From JAEXOD01 sp964652025 (lineage in GTDB: Bacteria > Bacteroidota > Ignavibacteria > Ignavibacteriales > Melioribacteraceae): a DNA stretch of 64,000 nt. Every line of letters starts with the position of its first letter. Positions within the stretch are counted from its first letter, which is position 1. The stretch is from the NCBI GenBank assembly GCA_964652025.1, contig CAZYZX010000004.1:211878-275877 (forward strand). Direction: 5' to 3'. Shown piece by piece: positions 8,646-16,403 of the stretch. A program made the position numbers and the translations under genes. The notes beneath the pieces are model-generated. The model searched no databases. It saw only the letters and a program-made list of their open reading frames with translations, and had not been told where the DNA came from.

Positions 8646-9341
8646 TTAATTCAACGGAAATTTTACAAAAAACCTACTCCCTTTGCCTTCTTCGCTTTCA
8701 AAACTCAATTCAGCTTCGTATTCTTTTAATATAGTTCTACAAACACTTAAACCTAATCCTGTTCCTGTTTCTTTATTGGTGTAAAAGTCATTATATATCT
8801 TTGGCTTATCTTCTTCTTTTATCCCCACTCCGTAATCTTTAACAGAAAATACTAAATAACTAGTTTCAATATATATTTCTGTTTCAATCTTTCCGTTTTT
8901 ATTACTAGCTTCTATAGCATTATTTATTAAATTTACAATAACTTGTATAATTTTATTTTTATCTACTGTAATTAATGGAATTTCTGATTGAACATTTAAC
9001 TCAAACTCAATATTCTTTCTTTTGGCAGAGCCTTCTAACAAAACTATTGCCCTTTTATATAAATCTACCAAACTATAACTATCTAAGGATTGTTGCGATT
9101 TACGCGCAAAATCCAAAGTGTTTTCCATTAATATTTGTATCCTTTCGGTTGCTTCTTTACATGCTTCTATACTTTCCACTAAATCGCTTTGTAACTCGTC
9201 TTTGCTTAGATGCAAATAATCTAAGTTTAGTTTTAAAGCGCTTAAAGGATTTCTAATTTCGTGTGCTAAACTTGCTGCGAGCTTTCCTAATATTTGTAAC
9301 TTATTATTTTGTATTTCACTAGACAAATCTCTTTCTCGCAT
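8646..9341 (-). CDS. Cytoplasmic sensor histidine kinase (NtrB/FlgS-like)
   Basis: A short (231 aa) histidine kinase with no membrane segment and almost no sensor region. It begins a few residues before the dimerisation helix. The H box has phospho-His27 in AHEIRNPL. The ATPase domain shows the N box (NLINNAIEAS), G1 (KDYGVGIKEED), and G2 (TGTGLGLSV). It is coupled (13 nt) to the sigma-54 regulator downstream and is surely its partner. The lack of a sensor domain resembles FlgS/FlrB kinases, which respond to flagellar assembly state through protein contacts; this parallel is inferred from the flagellar context. Confidence 0.9.
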   Translation of the reverse strand: MRERDLSSEIQNNKLQILGKLAASLAHEIRNPLSALKLNLDYLHLSKDELQSDLVESIEACKEATERIQILMENTLDFARKSQQSLDSYSLVDLYKRAIVLLEGSAKRKNIEFELNVQSEIPLITVDKNKIIQVIVNLINNAIEASNKNGKIETEIYIETSYLVFSVKDYGVGIKEEDKPKIYNDFYTNKETGTGLGLSVCRTILKEYEAELSFESEEGKGSRFFVKFPLN

Positions 9342-9452
9342 TATTCTATAAAATTAATATTGCATTTTAATTAATTTGAATAAATTTTGCAATATTTTAC
9401 AAACAAAATATTTATAAATTATTTTAGATAGGATAAGAAAAAAAAGAGGGGT

Positions 9453-9728
9453 TTAAGCTTTCATTAATTCAACAAGCATTTTTTCTGCTATTATACTTGC
9501 CACTTGCTTACTGTTATAGTAACCACTGTTTAATCTTTCTGTATATTTAGCATTTTGAGCAGAGTTTAGTTCGCTTGTTTGTAATTTTCTAGCTTCGGGG
9601 GATATTTCTATTTTGTCTGTGATTGTGGGCTTTGCTTCTTTTACTACTTGCTGTTCGGTAGGTGCTTGTGTATATGCTTTGGTAACAGCATTAGTATTTA
9701 AATACGATCCTACACTTTTTATATCCAT
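9453..9728 (-). CDS. flgM: Probable anti-sigma-28 factor FlgM
   Basis: FlgM binds the flagellar sigma factor FliA until the hook is complete and is then exported. The 91-residue product has a disordered, Thr/Gln/Lys-rich N-terminal half. The FlgM pattern follows: DKIEISPEARKLQ (about 38-50), then the C-terminal helices with KYTERLNSGYYNSKQVASII and a final Met-Leu-Val-Glu-Leu helix. This matches the family layout of an Ser-Pro-Glu-Ala motif followed by a 'G-x-Y' helix pair. It is 4 nt downstream of the putative chaperone gene and ends the fliS-fliD operon. No fliA is in the window. Confidence 0.8.
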   Translation of the reverse strand: MDIKSVGSYLNTNAVTKAYTQAPTEQQVVKEAKPTITDKIEISPEARKLQTSELNSAQNAKYTERLNSGYYNSKQVASIIAEKMLVELMKA

Positions 9729-9732
9729 TTTT

Positions 9733-10065
9733 TCACCTATAATTAGAAATTTTTTTCTGATTTTGCATGGCGTTTATTTCTTTACTTATTGCCTGCAACT
9801 CTTCGTTTTTTATTTTGATAACATTATCGAATTTTTTACTTAATAGTTTAGTATAACTTGCTATTTCATCATTTAATTTTATTACGTAATAACGTGGATA
9901 ATTTTTTACAACATAATCTTTTTTATTCTTTATTTCGGTTAAATATTCCGCAATTTTTGCATTGTTTTCTATATAACTTTCGCCTTCCATATTATCTAGG
10001 CACTTATCAATTTTATCAAACAAAATCTTTATATCGCAAATAATTGCGGTAATTTTTTCTTCCAT
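9733..10065 (-). CDS. Putative flagellar export chaperone (FlgN/FliT-like)
   Basis: A 110-residue protein that is predicted helical throughout, with Lys/Glu/Ile-rich heptad-like stretches and no signal peptide. I cannot assign a family from motifs. Size, helical character and position between fliD and flgM match the small chaperones FliT (for FliD) or FlgN (for hook-associated proteins). FlgN is often encoded next to flgM. The start ATG is 13 nt after the fliD stop. Function is inferred from context only. Confidence 0.6.
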   Translation of the reverse strand: MEEKITAIICDIKILFDKIDKCLDNMEGESYIENNAKIAEYLTEIKNKKDYVVKNYPRYYVIKLNDEIASYTKLLSKKFDNVIKIKNEELQAISKEINAMQNQKKISNYR

Positions 10066-10078
10066 TAAATTATCTTAA

Positions 10079-11830
10079 TTATCCATTAGTTAAAGATAGC
10101 AACATGTTTTGACTATTTATTAACATAGCATACTGGTTTTGCATCTGTTGATACTTTTTACGCAATGTTTCGCTACTTTTATCTATTCTTGTTTGTATAC
10201 TGTTTATTTTATCATTCAAATACTTAACATTGTTATCGTACGATGTTTTAATACTATTTATAACACCCACACTACCTAAGTAACCATTAACATTATTATA
10301 TAATGTTTTTGCTATTCCATTTGTAGAGTTAAAAATAGATTCTACAGCCTCTGGCTTAGTAGAAAGTAATTGTGTAAATTTTGTCTCATCTGAAAATGTT
10401 AAACCCGTATTGGGGTCAAAACTAATTCCTATAGAGTTTAATCTATCATAAAGTGGGTCACTAGCAGAATCAACTTTACCCATAGCTGCGCTAGTTAAAG
10501 TTCTTAATAAACTTTGGGCTGTTGTATCACCTGTAAAAATACCTCTACCAAGTTTATCACTAGTTGATTTATTTTTAATAGTTAAATAAACATCGTTAAA
10601 ACCTTTAATAAAGTCTTTTACCTTATTTTTAATTGCGGTATCATCTGTTGCTACTGTAACATCTACAGTTTTTGCTGTATCTGGCATTACGCCTGTTAAA
10701 TTAAAAGTAACGCCATCAACTAAATCTGTAATGTTATTGGAATTTCTTTGAATATTAATACCATTAAAATTTAGTTTTGCATTTAATTGATTATCAGTTG
10801 CACTGTTGGCAGAGTAAACAAAACCGGCACTGTTATCATCTGCTATTACTGTTCTTCCCGTTAAAATTGCCGATGTTATACCTAACTTATTTAATGCACT
10901 TCCATTAACATCTTCCAAAATCAATCTATTATCATAACCAGTATTTTTAGAGGAAATAGAAAATTTTGTGTACCCTGATGACGGTGCAAAAAACGATGCT
11001 GTACTAAGTGCAGAAGCAGCTTTTTCTTTATTAACATCTATACCCAAAAAGTTTAATAAACCGCCTGTATCATCAGAGTTTTTTATAGAAATATATTTTG
11101 ACGAATCATTAACAGTAACTTTTAGTTGACCAGTATTTGTATCTGTTTCTGCTGTAATTCCAGATATATCCCCTAATTTAGAAATTAAATCACTAACTAC
11201 ATCAGAGTAAGACATGTTAGTGTAGTCATAATCTATTGTAGTCTCTGTTCCATTTAAATTAACAACAAACTGTCCGTTCCCTGTAAATGTGTTAGATTGA
11301 TTTGTTGTTGATGATTTTACAACAGCCTTATCTGTATTTATTGCGGTACTTAATTTTTGCATTAAAGTTTGATAATTTTCTGTATTATCAAACTCAACAT
11401 CAACATAACTTGTAAAATCACCACTTTGTAATTTTATAGTGTGAGTGCCAGACATATCATTAATATTATAAGTATCGGCAGTAAATGCTAAACTAGTGGA
11501 AACCAACAAATCACTTTTTGCAAGCTGATTAACGCGCATACTATAATTACCTGCATTTGCTGTTGTAGAAGCTGTGGCAGCAAAATACTCGCTTGAAGAT
11601 AAAGTAGCTTTTTTACTTTTAAAAAGTGCAGATGATGATGTACTTCTCAAATCATTTAATATATTTCTAAAACTTTCAAGCTTTGTGCTTAAGTCACTCC
11701 ATGCACTGCTTAAAGAGCTAAATTTAGATTTTCTTGTTTCTAATGGGGATATATTTCTATTTCTTTCTACCGTAGCATACTGATTAACAAGTTGTTCTAT
11801 CCCCGAGTTTGATAACGGGTTAACACTCAT
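10079..11830 (-). CDS. fliD: Flagellar filament cap protein FliD (HAP2)
   Basis: FliD caps the growing filament and promotes flagellin polymerisation; it is exported by the flagellar type III system without a cleaved signal peptide. The N-terminus has the FliD pattern of a Gly/Asn-rich opening, then a long helix (residues 20-65) with repeated Ser/Leu. The middle is Thr/Ser/Asn-rich beta domains, including typical NGTETTIDYDYT-like and AVVKSSTTNQ-like segments. The C-terminus (500-583) is a coiled coil ending in a Gln/Met/Asn-rich helix (QQMQNQYAMLINSQNMLLSL) that matches the family. Length (583 aa) is within range. The ATG is 1 nt after the fliS stop. Confidence 0.95.
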   Translation of the reverse strand: MSVNPLSNSGIEQLVNQYATVERNRNISPLETRKSKFSSLSSAWSDLSTKLESFRNILNDLRSTSSSALFKSKKATLSSSEYFAATASTTANAGNYSMRVNQLAKSDLLVSTSLAFTADTYNINDMSGTHTIKLQSGDFTSYVDVEFDNTENYQTLMQKLSTAINTDKAVVKSSTTNQSNTFTGNGQFVVNLNGTETTIDYDYTNMSYSDVVSDLISKLGDISGITAETDTNTGQLKVTVNDSSKYISIKNSDDTGGLLNFLGIDVNKEKAASALSTASFFAPSSGYTKFSISSKNTGYDNRLILEDVNGSALNKLGITSAILTGRTVIADDNSAGFVYSANSATDNQLNAKLNFNGINIQRNSNNITDLVDGVTFNLTGVMPDTAKTVDVTVATDDTAIKNKVKDFIKGFNDVYLTIKNKSTSDKLGRGIFTGDTTAQSLLRTLTSAAMGKVDSASDPLYDRLNSIGISFDPNTGLTFSDETKFTQLLSTKPEAVESIFNSTNGIAKTLYNNVNGYLGSVGVINSIKTSYDNNVKYLNDKINSIQTRIDKSSETLRKKYQQMQNQYAMLINSQNMLLSLTNG

Positions 11831-11831
11831 A

Positions 11832-12182
11832 TTATTGCCTCATGTTTTTGTTAAAAACAATTACCCAAACTTCTCTTAAATCGCTCAATATTTTTAACGT
11901 AACTTCATGGTGTCCTTTTCGCATCTGGTCTTGCGCAAACTGATATAATCTAAATAATCCTACAGATATTTCCCGAGCTTGTTCATCATCAAAATTTAAA
12001 GCGTTTATTAACTGTGTAATTGCTTTATTAGTTTTTTCTATATCACCACGTTGGCAGTTTACTATTGCAAAATCATAAACCTTTAGTAATAGCTTTTCTT
12101 GTGATGCATCTAATATCTCTTTTGTTAAATAAGCGTTTGCTTTATTATTTCTTTCGTATAAAACAGAAGCTCGTTGTTGCAT
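11832..12182 (-). CDS. fliS: Flagellin export chaperone FliS
   Basis: FliS binds the C-terminus of flagellin and prevents premature polymerisation. The 116-residue all-helical product carries the family signature near residues 14-50: NAYLTKEILDASQEKLLLKVYDFAI, in which Tyr-Leu, Ser-x-Glu and Leu-Tyr-Asp positions are conserved. A second helix pair has LFRLYQFAQDQMRKG. It is the first gene of the fliS-fliD-chaperone-flgM group. The flagellin gene itself is not in the window. Confidence 0.93.
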   Translation of the reverse strand: MQQRASVLYERNNKANAYLTKEILDASQEKLLLKVYDFAIVNCQRGDIEKTNKAITQLINALNFDDEQAREISVGLFRLYQFAQDQMRKGHHEVTLKILSDLREVWVIVFNKNMRQ

Positions 12183-12504
12183 TTTTTTTATCCAATTTTA
12201 TATTAAAATCCTTATTTACTTTTTCTATCTCTTCAAATTTACTGCTTTTTTCAATTAAATTATCGAAAAAATTAAATTTTTCTTTAGTTTTATTTTTAAT
12301 CTAAATCTTTTAAAACTTACTTATAATTTTAAAATTTAATAATTATTATCAAAATTTTAAAGTTTTTTTTATTAATTTAATAAAATTTAACATTACCACT
12401 ATATTTGGGTAATTTAATTAAATCATATTTTATAACTTAAACATATAATTGGTAATTGAAAAATAAATTATTAAATTGCATAATTAATAAAAAATAATTT
12501 AAAT
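12183..12504. other. 322-nt AT-rich divergent intergenic region
   Basis: This gap separates fliS (leftward) from the PAP2 gene (rightward), so it should hold at least two promoters. At 12400-12407 the sequence TATATTTG fits the Bacteroidetes -7 element TAnnTTTG for the rightward gene, but I see no good -33 element. A 10-bp inverted repeat (TTTAAAATTT with AAATTTTAAA, about 12337-12362) is followed by a run of eight T, but no plus-strand gene precedes it. A stretch next to fliS is open for about 45 codons in another minus frame without a usual start codon. I see no tRNA or mobile element. Confidence 0.5.
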
Positions 12505-13065
12505 ATGGTAGATTTTTTATATTCAATCGATTTATCGATTTTCTATTTTATCAATCACACATTGCAAAATCCTTTGTTCGATAAATTTTTTCCATTTATT
12601 ACAGATGTAAAACATTGGCATATTACATTTGTTTTATTATGGGGAATTAGCTTTTTTTATGGAGGCAGAAAAGGTAAAGTTGCCGCTATTGGTGCAATTT
12701 TTGTTGTTATTGTTGCAGACCAATTTAGCAGCTCTCTAATTAAACACCTTGTGCAACGGATACGCCCTTGCAATGCGCTTCCAGATGTTCACTTGCTTGC
12801 TGGTTGCACAAGTTCATTTTCTTTTCCATCTTCTCACGCTGTAAATAACTTTGCAATGGCTACTTTTTTTTATAAGTTTTTCCCTAAATTAAAATTGCCA
12901 ATGTTTATTACCGCCTTTCTAGTAGCTTTTAGCCGTCCTTATTGTGGCGTGCATTACCCTTCTGATGTGTTTTTTGGTGGTATAATTGGTGCTATTATTG
13001 GCTACTTTATGGCTTTACTTGCAATTGAAACTGATAAATTTATTAATAAAAAATATGGTTTGTAA
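12505..13065 (+). CDS. PAP2-family membrane phosphatase
   Basis: A type 2 phosphatidic acid phosphatase, likely acting on undecaprenyl-pyrophosphate or a phospholipid phosphate at the periplasmic face. The three catalytic motifs are present in order: a KxxxxxxRP-type segment (KHLVQRIRP, about 80-88), PSSHA (about 108-112) and SRPYCGVHYPSD (about 142-153) with the catalytic His and Asp. Five to six hydrophobic helices span the 186 residues. There is no Shine-Dalgarno sequence before the ATG. The AMP nucleosidase gene starts 3 nt after its stop, so the two are probably one operon. Confidence 0.92.
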   Translation: MVDFLYSIDLSIFYFINHTLQNPLFDKFFPFITDVKHWHITFVLLWGISFFYGGRKGKVAAIGAIFVVIVADQFSSSLIKHLVQRIRPCNALPDVHLLAGCTSSFSFPSSHAVNNFAMATFFYKFFPKLKLPMFITAFLVAFSRPYCGVHYPSDVFFGGIIGAIIGYFMALLAIETDKFINKKYGL

Positions 13066-13068
13066 TTT

Positions 13069-13842
13069 ATGAAAACTAAATTTGAAATTGCTAAAGACTG
13101 GATTACAAGATACACGGGCAGTACAATTGACGAGTTGGGTGACTATATGTTATTAACTAATTTTAGTAATTATGTTACTAAATTTGCTGAAAGATTTAAT
13201 TGCAATATCAATGGAGAAGGACGACCGATGCAATCTGCTACTAATTCCGATGGACTTAGTATTATAAATTTTGGCATTGGCTCTCCTAATGCTGCTACTA
13301 TTATGGATTTGCTTACCGCTCGCGCTCCTAAAGGCATTTTATTTTTAGGAAAATGTGGAGGATTAAAGCAATCTACAGATTTAGGTCACTTTATTTTGCC
13401 TACTGCCGCAATAAGAGGCGAAGGTACCAGTAACGACTACTTTCCGCCCGAAGTGCCCGCACTTCCTTCTTTTAAACTTCATAAATTCGTTTCCGATGTG
13501 ATACTTAAATATCAAACCGAATATAGAACGGGTGTTGTTTACACTACTAACCGTAGACTTTGGGAGTGGGACCAAAACTTTAAAAAATACCTAAAAAAAA
13601 TTGGCGCTATTGGTATAGATATGGAAACCGCTACTATTTTTATTACCGGTTATGCTAATTCCATTGCGCGTGGGGCATTGCTTTTAGTTAGCGATTTACC
13701 AATGTTTCCTGAAGGTATTAAAACCTCTAAATCTGATGCGCTTGTTACTCAAAAATATGTAGACCTTCATCTTACTATTGGTATAGAAGCCATGACTCAA
13801 ATTGGTATTAGAGGTGAACAAATTAAACACTTTACTTTTTAG
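13069..13842 (+). CDS. amn: AMP nucleosidase
   Basis: This enzyme hydrolyses AMP to adenine and ribose 5-phosphate, controlling the adenylate pool. The 257-residue protein has the nucleoside phosphorylase fold. FLGKCGGL (about 95-102), the substrate-binding GEGTSNDYFPPE (about 118-129) and IDMETATIF (about 187-195, Glu contacting ribose) are typical of the short AMN-like branch found in Bacteroidetes, which lacks the extra N-terminal domain of the E. coli enzyme. It is 3 nt downstream of the PAP2 gene, and a sigma-54-like promoter begins just after its stop codon. Confidence 0.9.
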   Translation: MKTKFEIAKDWITRYTGSTIDELGDYMLLTNFSNYVTKFAERFNCNINGEGRPMQSATNSDGLSIINFGIGSPNAATIMDLLTARAPKGILFLGKCGGLKQSTDLGHFILPTAAIRGEGTSNDYFPPEVPALPSFKLHKFVSDVILKYQTEYRTGVVYTTNRRLWEWDQNFKKYLKKIGAIGIDMETATIFITGYANSIARGALLLVSDLPMFPEGIKTSKSDALVTQKYVDLHLTIGIEAMTQIGIRGEQIKHFTF

Positions 13843-13843
13843 T

Positions 13844-13860
13844 TTGGCACAGTAATTGTA
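13844..13860 (+). promoter_or_regulatory. Candidate sigma-54 promoter
   Basis: TTGGCACAGTAATTGTA has the -24 element TTGGCAC and a -12 element TTGT separated by the correct 5 nt. It differs from the consensus TGGCACGNNNNTTGCA at the base after TGGCAC and at the last base of TTGC. It points at the small secreted protein gene, whose ATG is 75 nt downstream. A sigma-54 activator is encoded at 7244-8632, so the sigma factor should be present. It is the best match I found in the gaps between genes, but there was no genome-wide comparison. Confidence 0.35.
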
Positions 13861-13934
13861 ATTTTATTGTTAAATTATTGTTTTGATTTACAAAAATTAA
13901 TAAATATGTTAACAAAAATATACAAGGATATACA

Positions 13935-14369
13935 ATGAAAACTACAATTTATTTGTTTTTCGTTTTAATATTAACCTTTTCTACTTTTATTACTGCTCAA
14001 ACTGAAGAAGAAAAAGATGCCATTAAAAATACATTTGCTAAAATTGTTGAAATTAGCAAACAAAAAGATTTTTCTAAAGCAAATGGATTGCTTGCTTACA
14101 CAGGAGAAAACCAACAAAGAAACTTAAAATCCCCCTTAAATTTTGATGACCCTGATGATAGTAATCTTGCGCGTAGACTTATGCGTAAAGTTAAAGCCCT
14201 TTTTGATATTAGCGATTCTTACTCGGTACTTACAATTACACTTAGTACTAAAAACGATACTCCTTTATATGTACTTACTGCTAATTTTAAAAGCGGCGCT
14301 CAAAATTTAACTTCTAATTTTACTTTCGTTAAAATTAATAACAATTTTTTATTAGCTTATGCAGAATAA
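13935..14369 (+). CDS. Small secreted protein of unknown function
   Basis: I do not recognise the family. Residues 1-22 form a clear signal peptide (Lys at position 2, hydrophobic core, Ala-Gln cleavage site). The mature part of about 120 residues starts with a charged helix, then an Asn/Asp-rich loop (LNFDDPDDSN), then alternating beta-type segments near the C-terminus. This layout resembles small NTF2-like or DUF-type periplasmic proteins, which I cannot confirm. AAGGAT lies 5 nt before the ATG. A possible sigma-54 promoter is 75 nt upstream. Confidence 0.75.
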   Translation: MKTTIYLFFVLILTFSTFITAQTEEEKDAIKNTFAKIVEISKQKDFSKANGLLAYTGENQQRNLKSPLNFDDPDDSNLARRLMRKVKALFDISDSYSVLTITLSTKNDTPLYVLTANFKSGAQNLTSNFTFVKINNNFLLAYAE

Positions 14370-14828
14370 ATATTTTTCTTTACAAAACATTTTTTTTGTT
14401 GCTTTAATTTTTCATTTACTGCTTTTTTTTTAATCTATTTTTCATTTAAATATTTTAATTTTATTGTTTTTTCTTTTAATTCTGTTTCTATTAATTATTA
14501 CCTTATAATAATTAATAGTTTGGCTATAATTTTAGGTAGAATTATTTATATTCTAGCTACTTTATACGCTAAAAATTCTAAAAATTTATTTAAGTCTCTT
14601 TTATACTATAAATACTCTAACCTAATAAGATATATTTTTTTAATTATAGCAAACTTTTTTAATATTGGCTCTTTTATTTATAGTAAAAATTTTATTTATT
14701 TAATTTTAATTATTATTTTATTTGTACTTAATTTTGCTTATCAATATAGATTTACTGAGTTTAAAAAAGATTTTGTAAAAAACACAAACGATAAAACTCT
14801 TATAGAACTAAAAACTTATTTTGAGTGA
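14359..14828 (+). pseudogene. Small integral membrane protein, reading frame apparently broken at a T9 tract
   Basis: An ATG at 14359 overlaps the end of the preceding gene by 11 nt. It opens a hydrophobic frame (MQNKYFSLQNIFFVALIF...) that stops at 14431-14433 directly after nine T residues (14423-14431). One extra T, or loss of two, joins this frame to the next, which stays open without a stop to the TGA at 14826-14828. The joined product would be about 156 residues with roughly four membrane segments and a charged C-terminal tail. Read as it stands, only the 3' part (from a TTG at 14520) gives a 102-residue protein. The following gene overlaps its stop (GTGA). The cause may be a sequencing error, a phase-variable tract or a real mutation. 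Confidence 0.55.
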
Positions 14829-15547
14829 ATGACTATCCAATTTTAATAGCAATAATTGTTTTAATAGCAGCCACTATCCAAAGCTTTTCTGGCTTTGGAT
14901 TTGCTATTATTTCCGTCTCTTTAATTTCTATCTTTTTCAATATAAAACCAATAATCCCTTTAATTTCCTTATGTGGTCTTTTATTAAATTTAATTTTATT
15001 TTTAGAACTTAGAAAAAATATAGACTTTAAAAGTTTAATAAATCTGTATATTGGTTCCTTTATAGGTATTCCGATTGGAATAAATTTTTATATTATTGCA
15101 GATGTTAAAATAATAAAAATTATTTTGGCTTTAATAGTTATTTTTTTTGTTGTAATTAATGCAATAAAAACTATACATCTTAAAAAGAAATTTAAATTTG
15201 TTGAAATATTAGTAGGTTTTTTTGCAGGCTTTTTGGGTGGTGCAATTAATACAAATGGACCTCCTGTTTTACTATATCAAAAAATTATTCCTCAGTCTAA
15301 CATAAACTTTAAAGCTGCAATTATTGGATATTTTGTAATTAATTCAATTTTAATAGTTTCTTATCAAATTTTTACAAAAATTACTACAATAACTGTTTTT
15401 TATAATTTTTTAAAAATAGCCCCATTAATTATAATTGCATATTTTATGGGCAATTATTTATTTAAAAAATTTAGTGCTGTTTTTTTTAACAAAATAATTT
15501 TATTTTTATTATTTTTAATTGCATTTATCTTAATTTACACAATTTAA
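14825..15547 (+). CDS. TauE/SafE-family membrane permease
   Basis: A 240-residue protein with about eight hydrophobic helices, in the sulfite exporter TauE/SafE family of anion exporters. It has two half-repeats: the first with IQSFSGFGFAIISV (about 17-30), the second with the matching FLGGAINTNGPPVLLY (about 136-151). The Asn-Thr-Asn-Gly-Pro-Pro segment is characteristic. The start is GTG, overlapping the TGA of the preceding membrane gene; an ATG 4 nt later is in another frame. The transported anion cannot be told from sequence. Confidence 0.85.
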   Translation: MNDYPILIAIIVLIAATIQSFSGFGFAIISVSLISIFFNIKPIIPLISLCGLLLNLILFLELRKNIDFKSLINLYIGSFIGIPIGINFYIIADVKIIKIILALIVIFFVVINAIKTIHLKKKFKFVEILVGFFAGFLGGAINTNGPPVLLYQKIIPQSNINFKAAIIGYFVINSILIVSYQIFTKITTITVFYNFLKIAPLIIIAYFMGNYLFKKFSAVFFNKIILFLLFLIAFILIYTI

Positions 15548-15560
15548 CAAAAGGCATAAC

Positions 15561-16394
15561 ATGCGTTACGAAGGTTTAGAAGAAACCTATTATAAAAACG
15601 GTCAAGTAAACGAACAAAAAAATTATAAGTTCGGTAAACTTAACGGAGATTATAAAATTTATTATAAAAGTGGTGTTCTTTCTGAACATTACTTTTATGT
15701 GGATGACCTAAAACAGGGAGAAGCATTTAATTATTATGAAAATGGTAATTTAAAAGCTACTTTTTTTTACAAAGATAATTTAATTGATGGCGTTGTTAAA
15801 TATTATTTTGAAGATGGCGAACCTAAAGCAGAAGTAACTTATAAAGATGGCAATAAACAAGGTGCGACCAAAGTTTTTTATCACTCTGGAGAGTTACGCG
15901 AACTTTTTAATAATGTAAACAATAAAATTGAAGGTACATATACTACTTACTACAAAAGTGGTGTAATTAAAGGCGAATGGAATTATTATAACGGCGTTCC
16001 AGATGGCGTTAGCAAATTTTATTACTCAGATGGCTCGTTACTTGCAGAAAAAACTTACTTAAATGGTAAAGAGAATGGACTAACAATAATTTATCATAAA
16101 AATGGTAAAATTAAAGAAGAAATATTATTTGAAAATGGTAAAAAAAATGGCAAAAATAAATTTTATGATAAAAATGGAATATTAATTAAAGAAATAAATT
16201 ATAAAGAAGGTAAAAAATTAGAAGTAATAGATTTTACTAAAAAACCAACATCACCTAATAAATTAAATATTAATCCTTATTCAACTTCCACAAAAAATAA
16301 CACTAAAAAAGTATTAATTAGCCTATCTATAATAGTGGGGATTATAGCTGGAACTTATCTTTTATACTTAATTTTAGTATTCTTATTTGGTTAA
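15561..16394 (+). CDS. MORN_2-repeat protein (YwqK-like) with C-terminal membrane anchor
   Basis: About nine consecutive repeats of 20-24 residues follow the pattern Tyr-x-x-Gly-x-x-x-x-x-x-x-Tyr-x-x-Gly-x-x-x-Gly (for example YYKSGVLSEHYFYVDDLKQG), covering residues 4-225. These are MORN_2 repeats, often annotated as a 'YwqK family antitoxin', although that role is not established for most members. A Lys/Asn/Ser-rich linker leads to one hydrophobic helix (about 250-275) at the C-terminus, so the repeats probably face the cytoplasm from a tail anchor. No toxin gene is adjacent. It converges on the feoB membrane gene, 9 nt away. Confidence 0.85.
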   Translation: MRYEGLEETYYKNGQVNEQKNYKFGKLNGDYKIYYKSGVLSEHYFYVDDLKQGEAFNYYENGNLKATFFYKDNLIDGVVKYYFEDGEPKAEVTYKDGNKQGATKVFYHSGELRELFNNVNNKIEGTYTTYYKSGVIKGEWNYYNGVPDGVSKFYYSDGSLLAEKTYLNGKENGLTIIYHKNGKIKEEILFENGKKNGKNKFYDKNGILIKEINYKEGKKLEVIDFTKKPTSPNKLNINPYSTSTKNNTKKVLISLSIIVGIIAGTYLLYLILVFLFG

Positions 16395-16403
16395 TACTAA
16401 TAA

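Noticed and set aside
12183..12325. A minus-strand stretch upstream of fliS that is open for about 45 codons and reads EIEKVNKDFNIKL, reminiscent of FlaG.
   Set aside because: No usual start codon, runs out of frame into fliS, and Lys/Asn/Ile-rich sequence is expected by chance here.
12335..12370. A 10-bp inverted repeat followed by eight T, resembling a terminator.
   Set aside because: No plus-strand gene lies upstream of it, so there is nothing to terminate.
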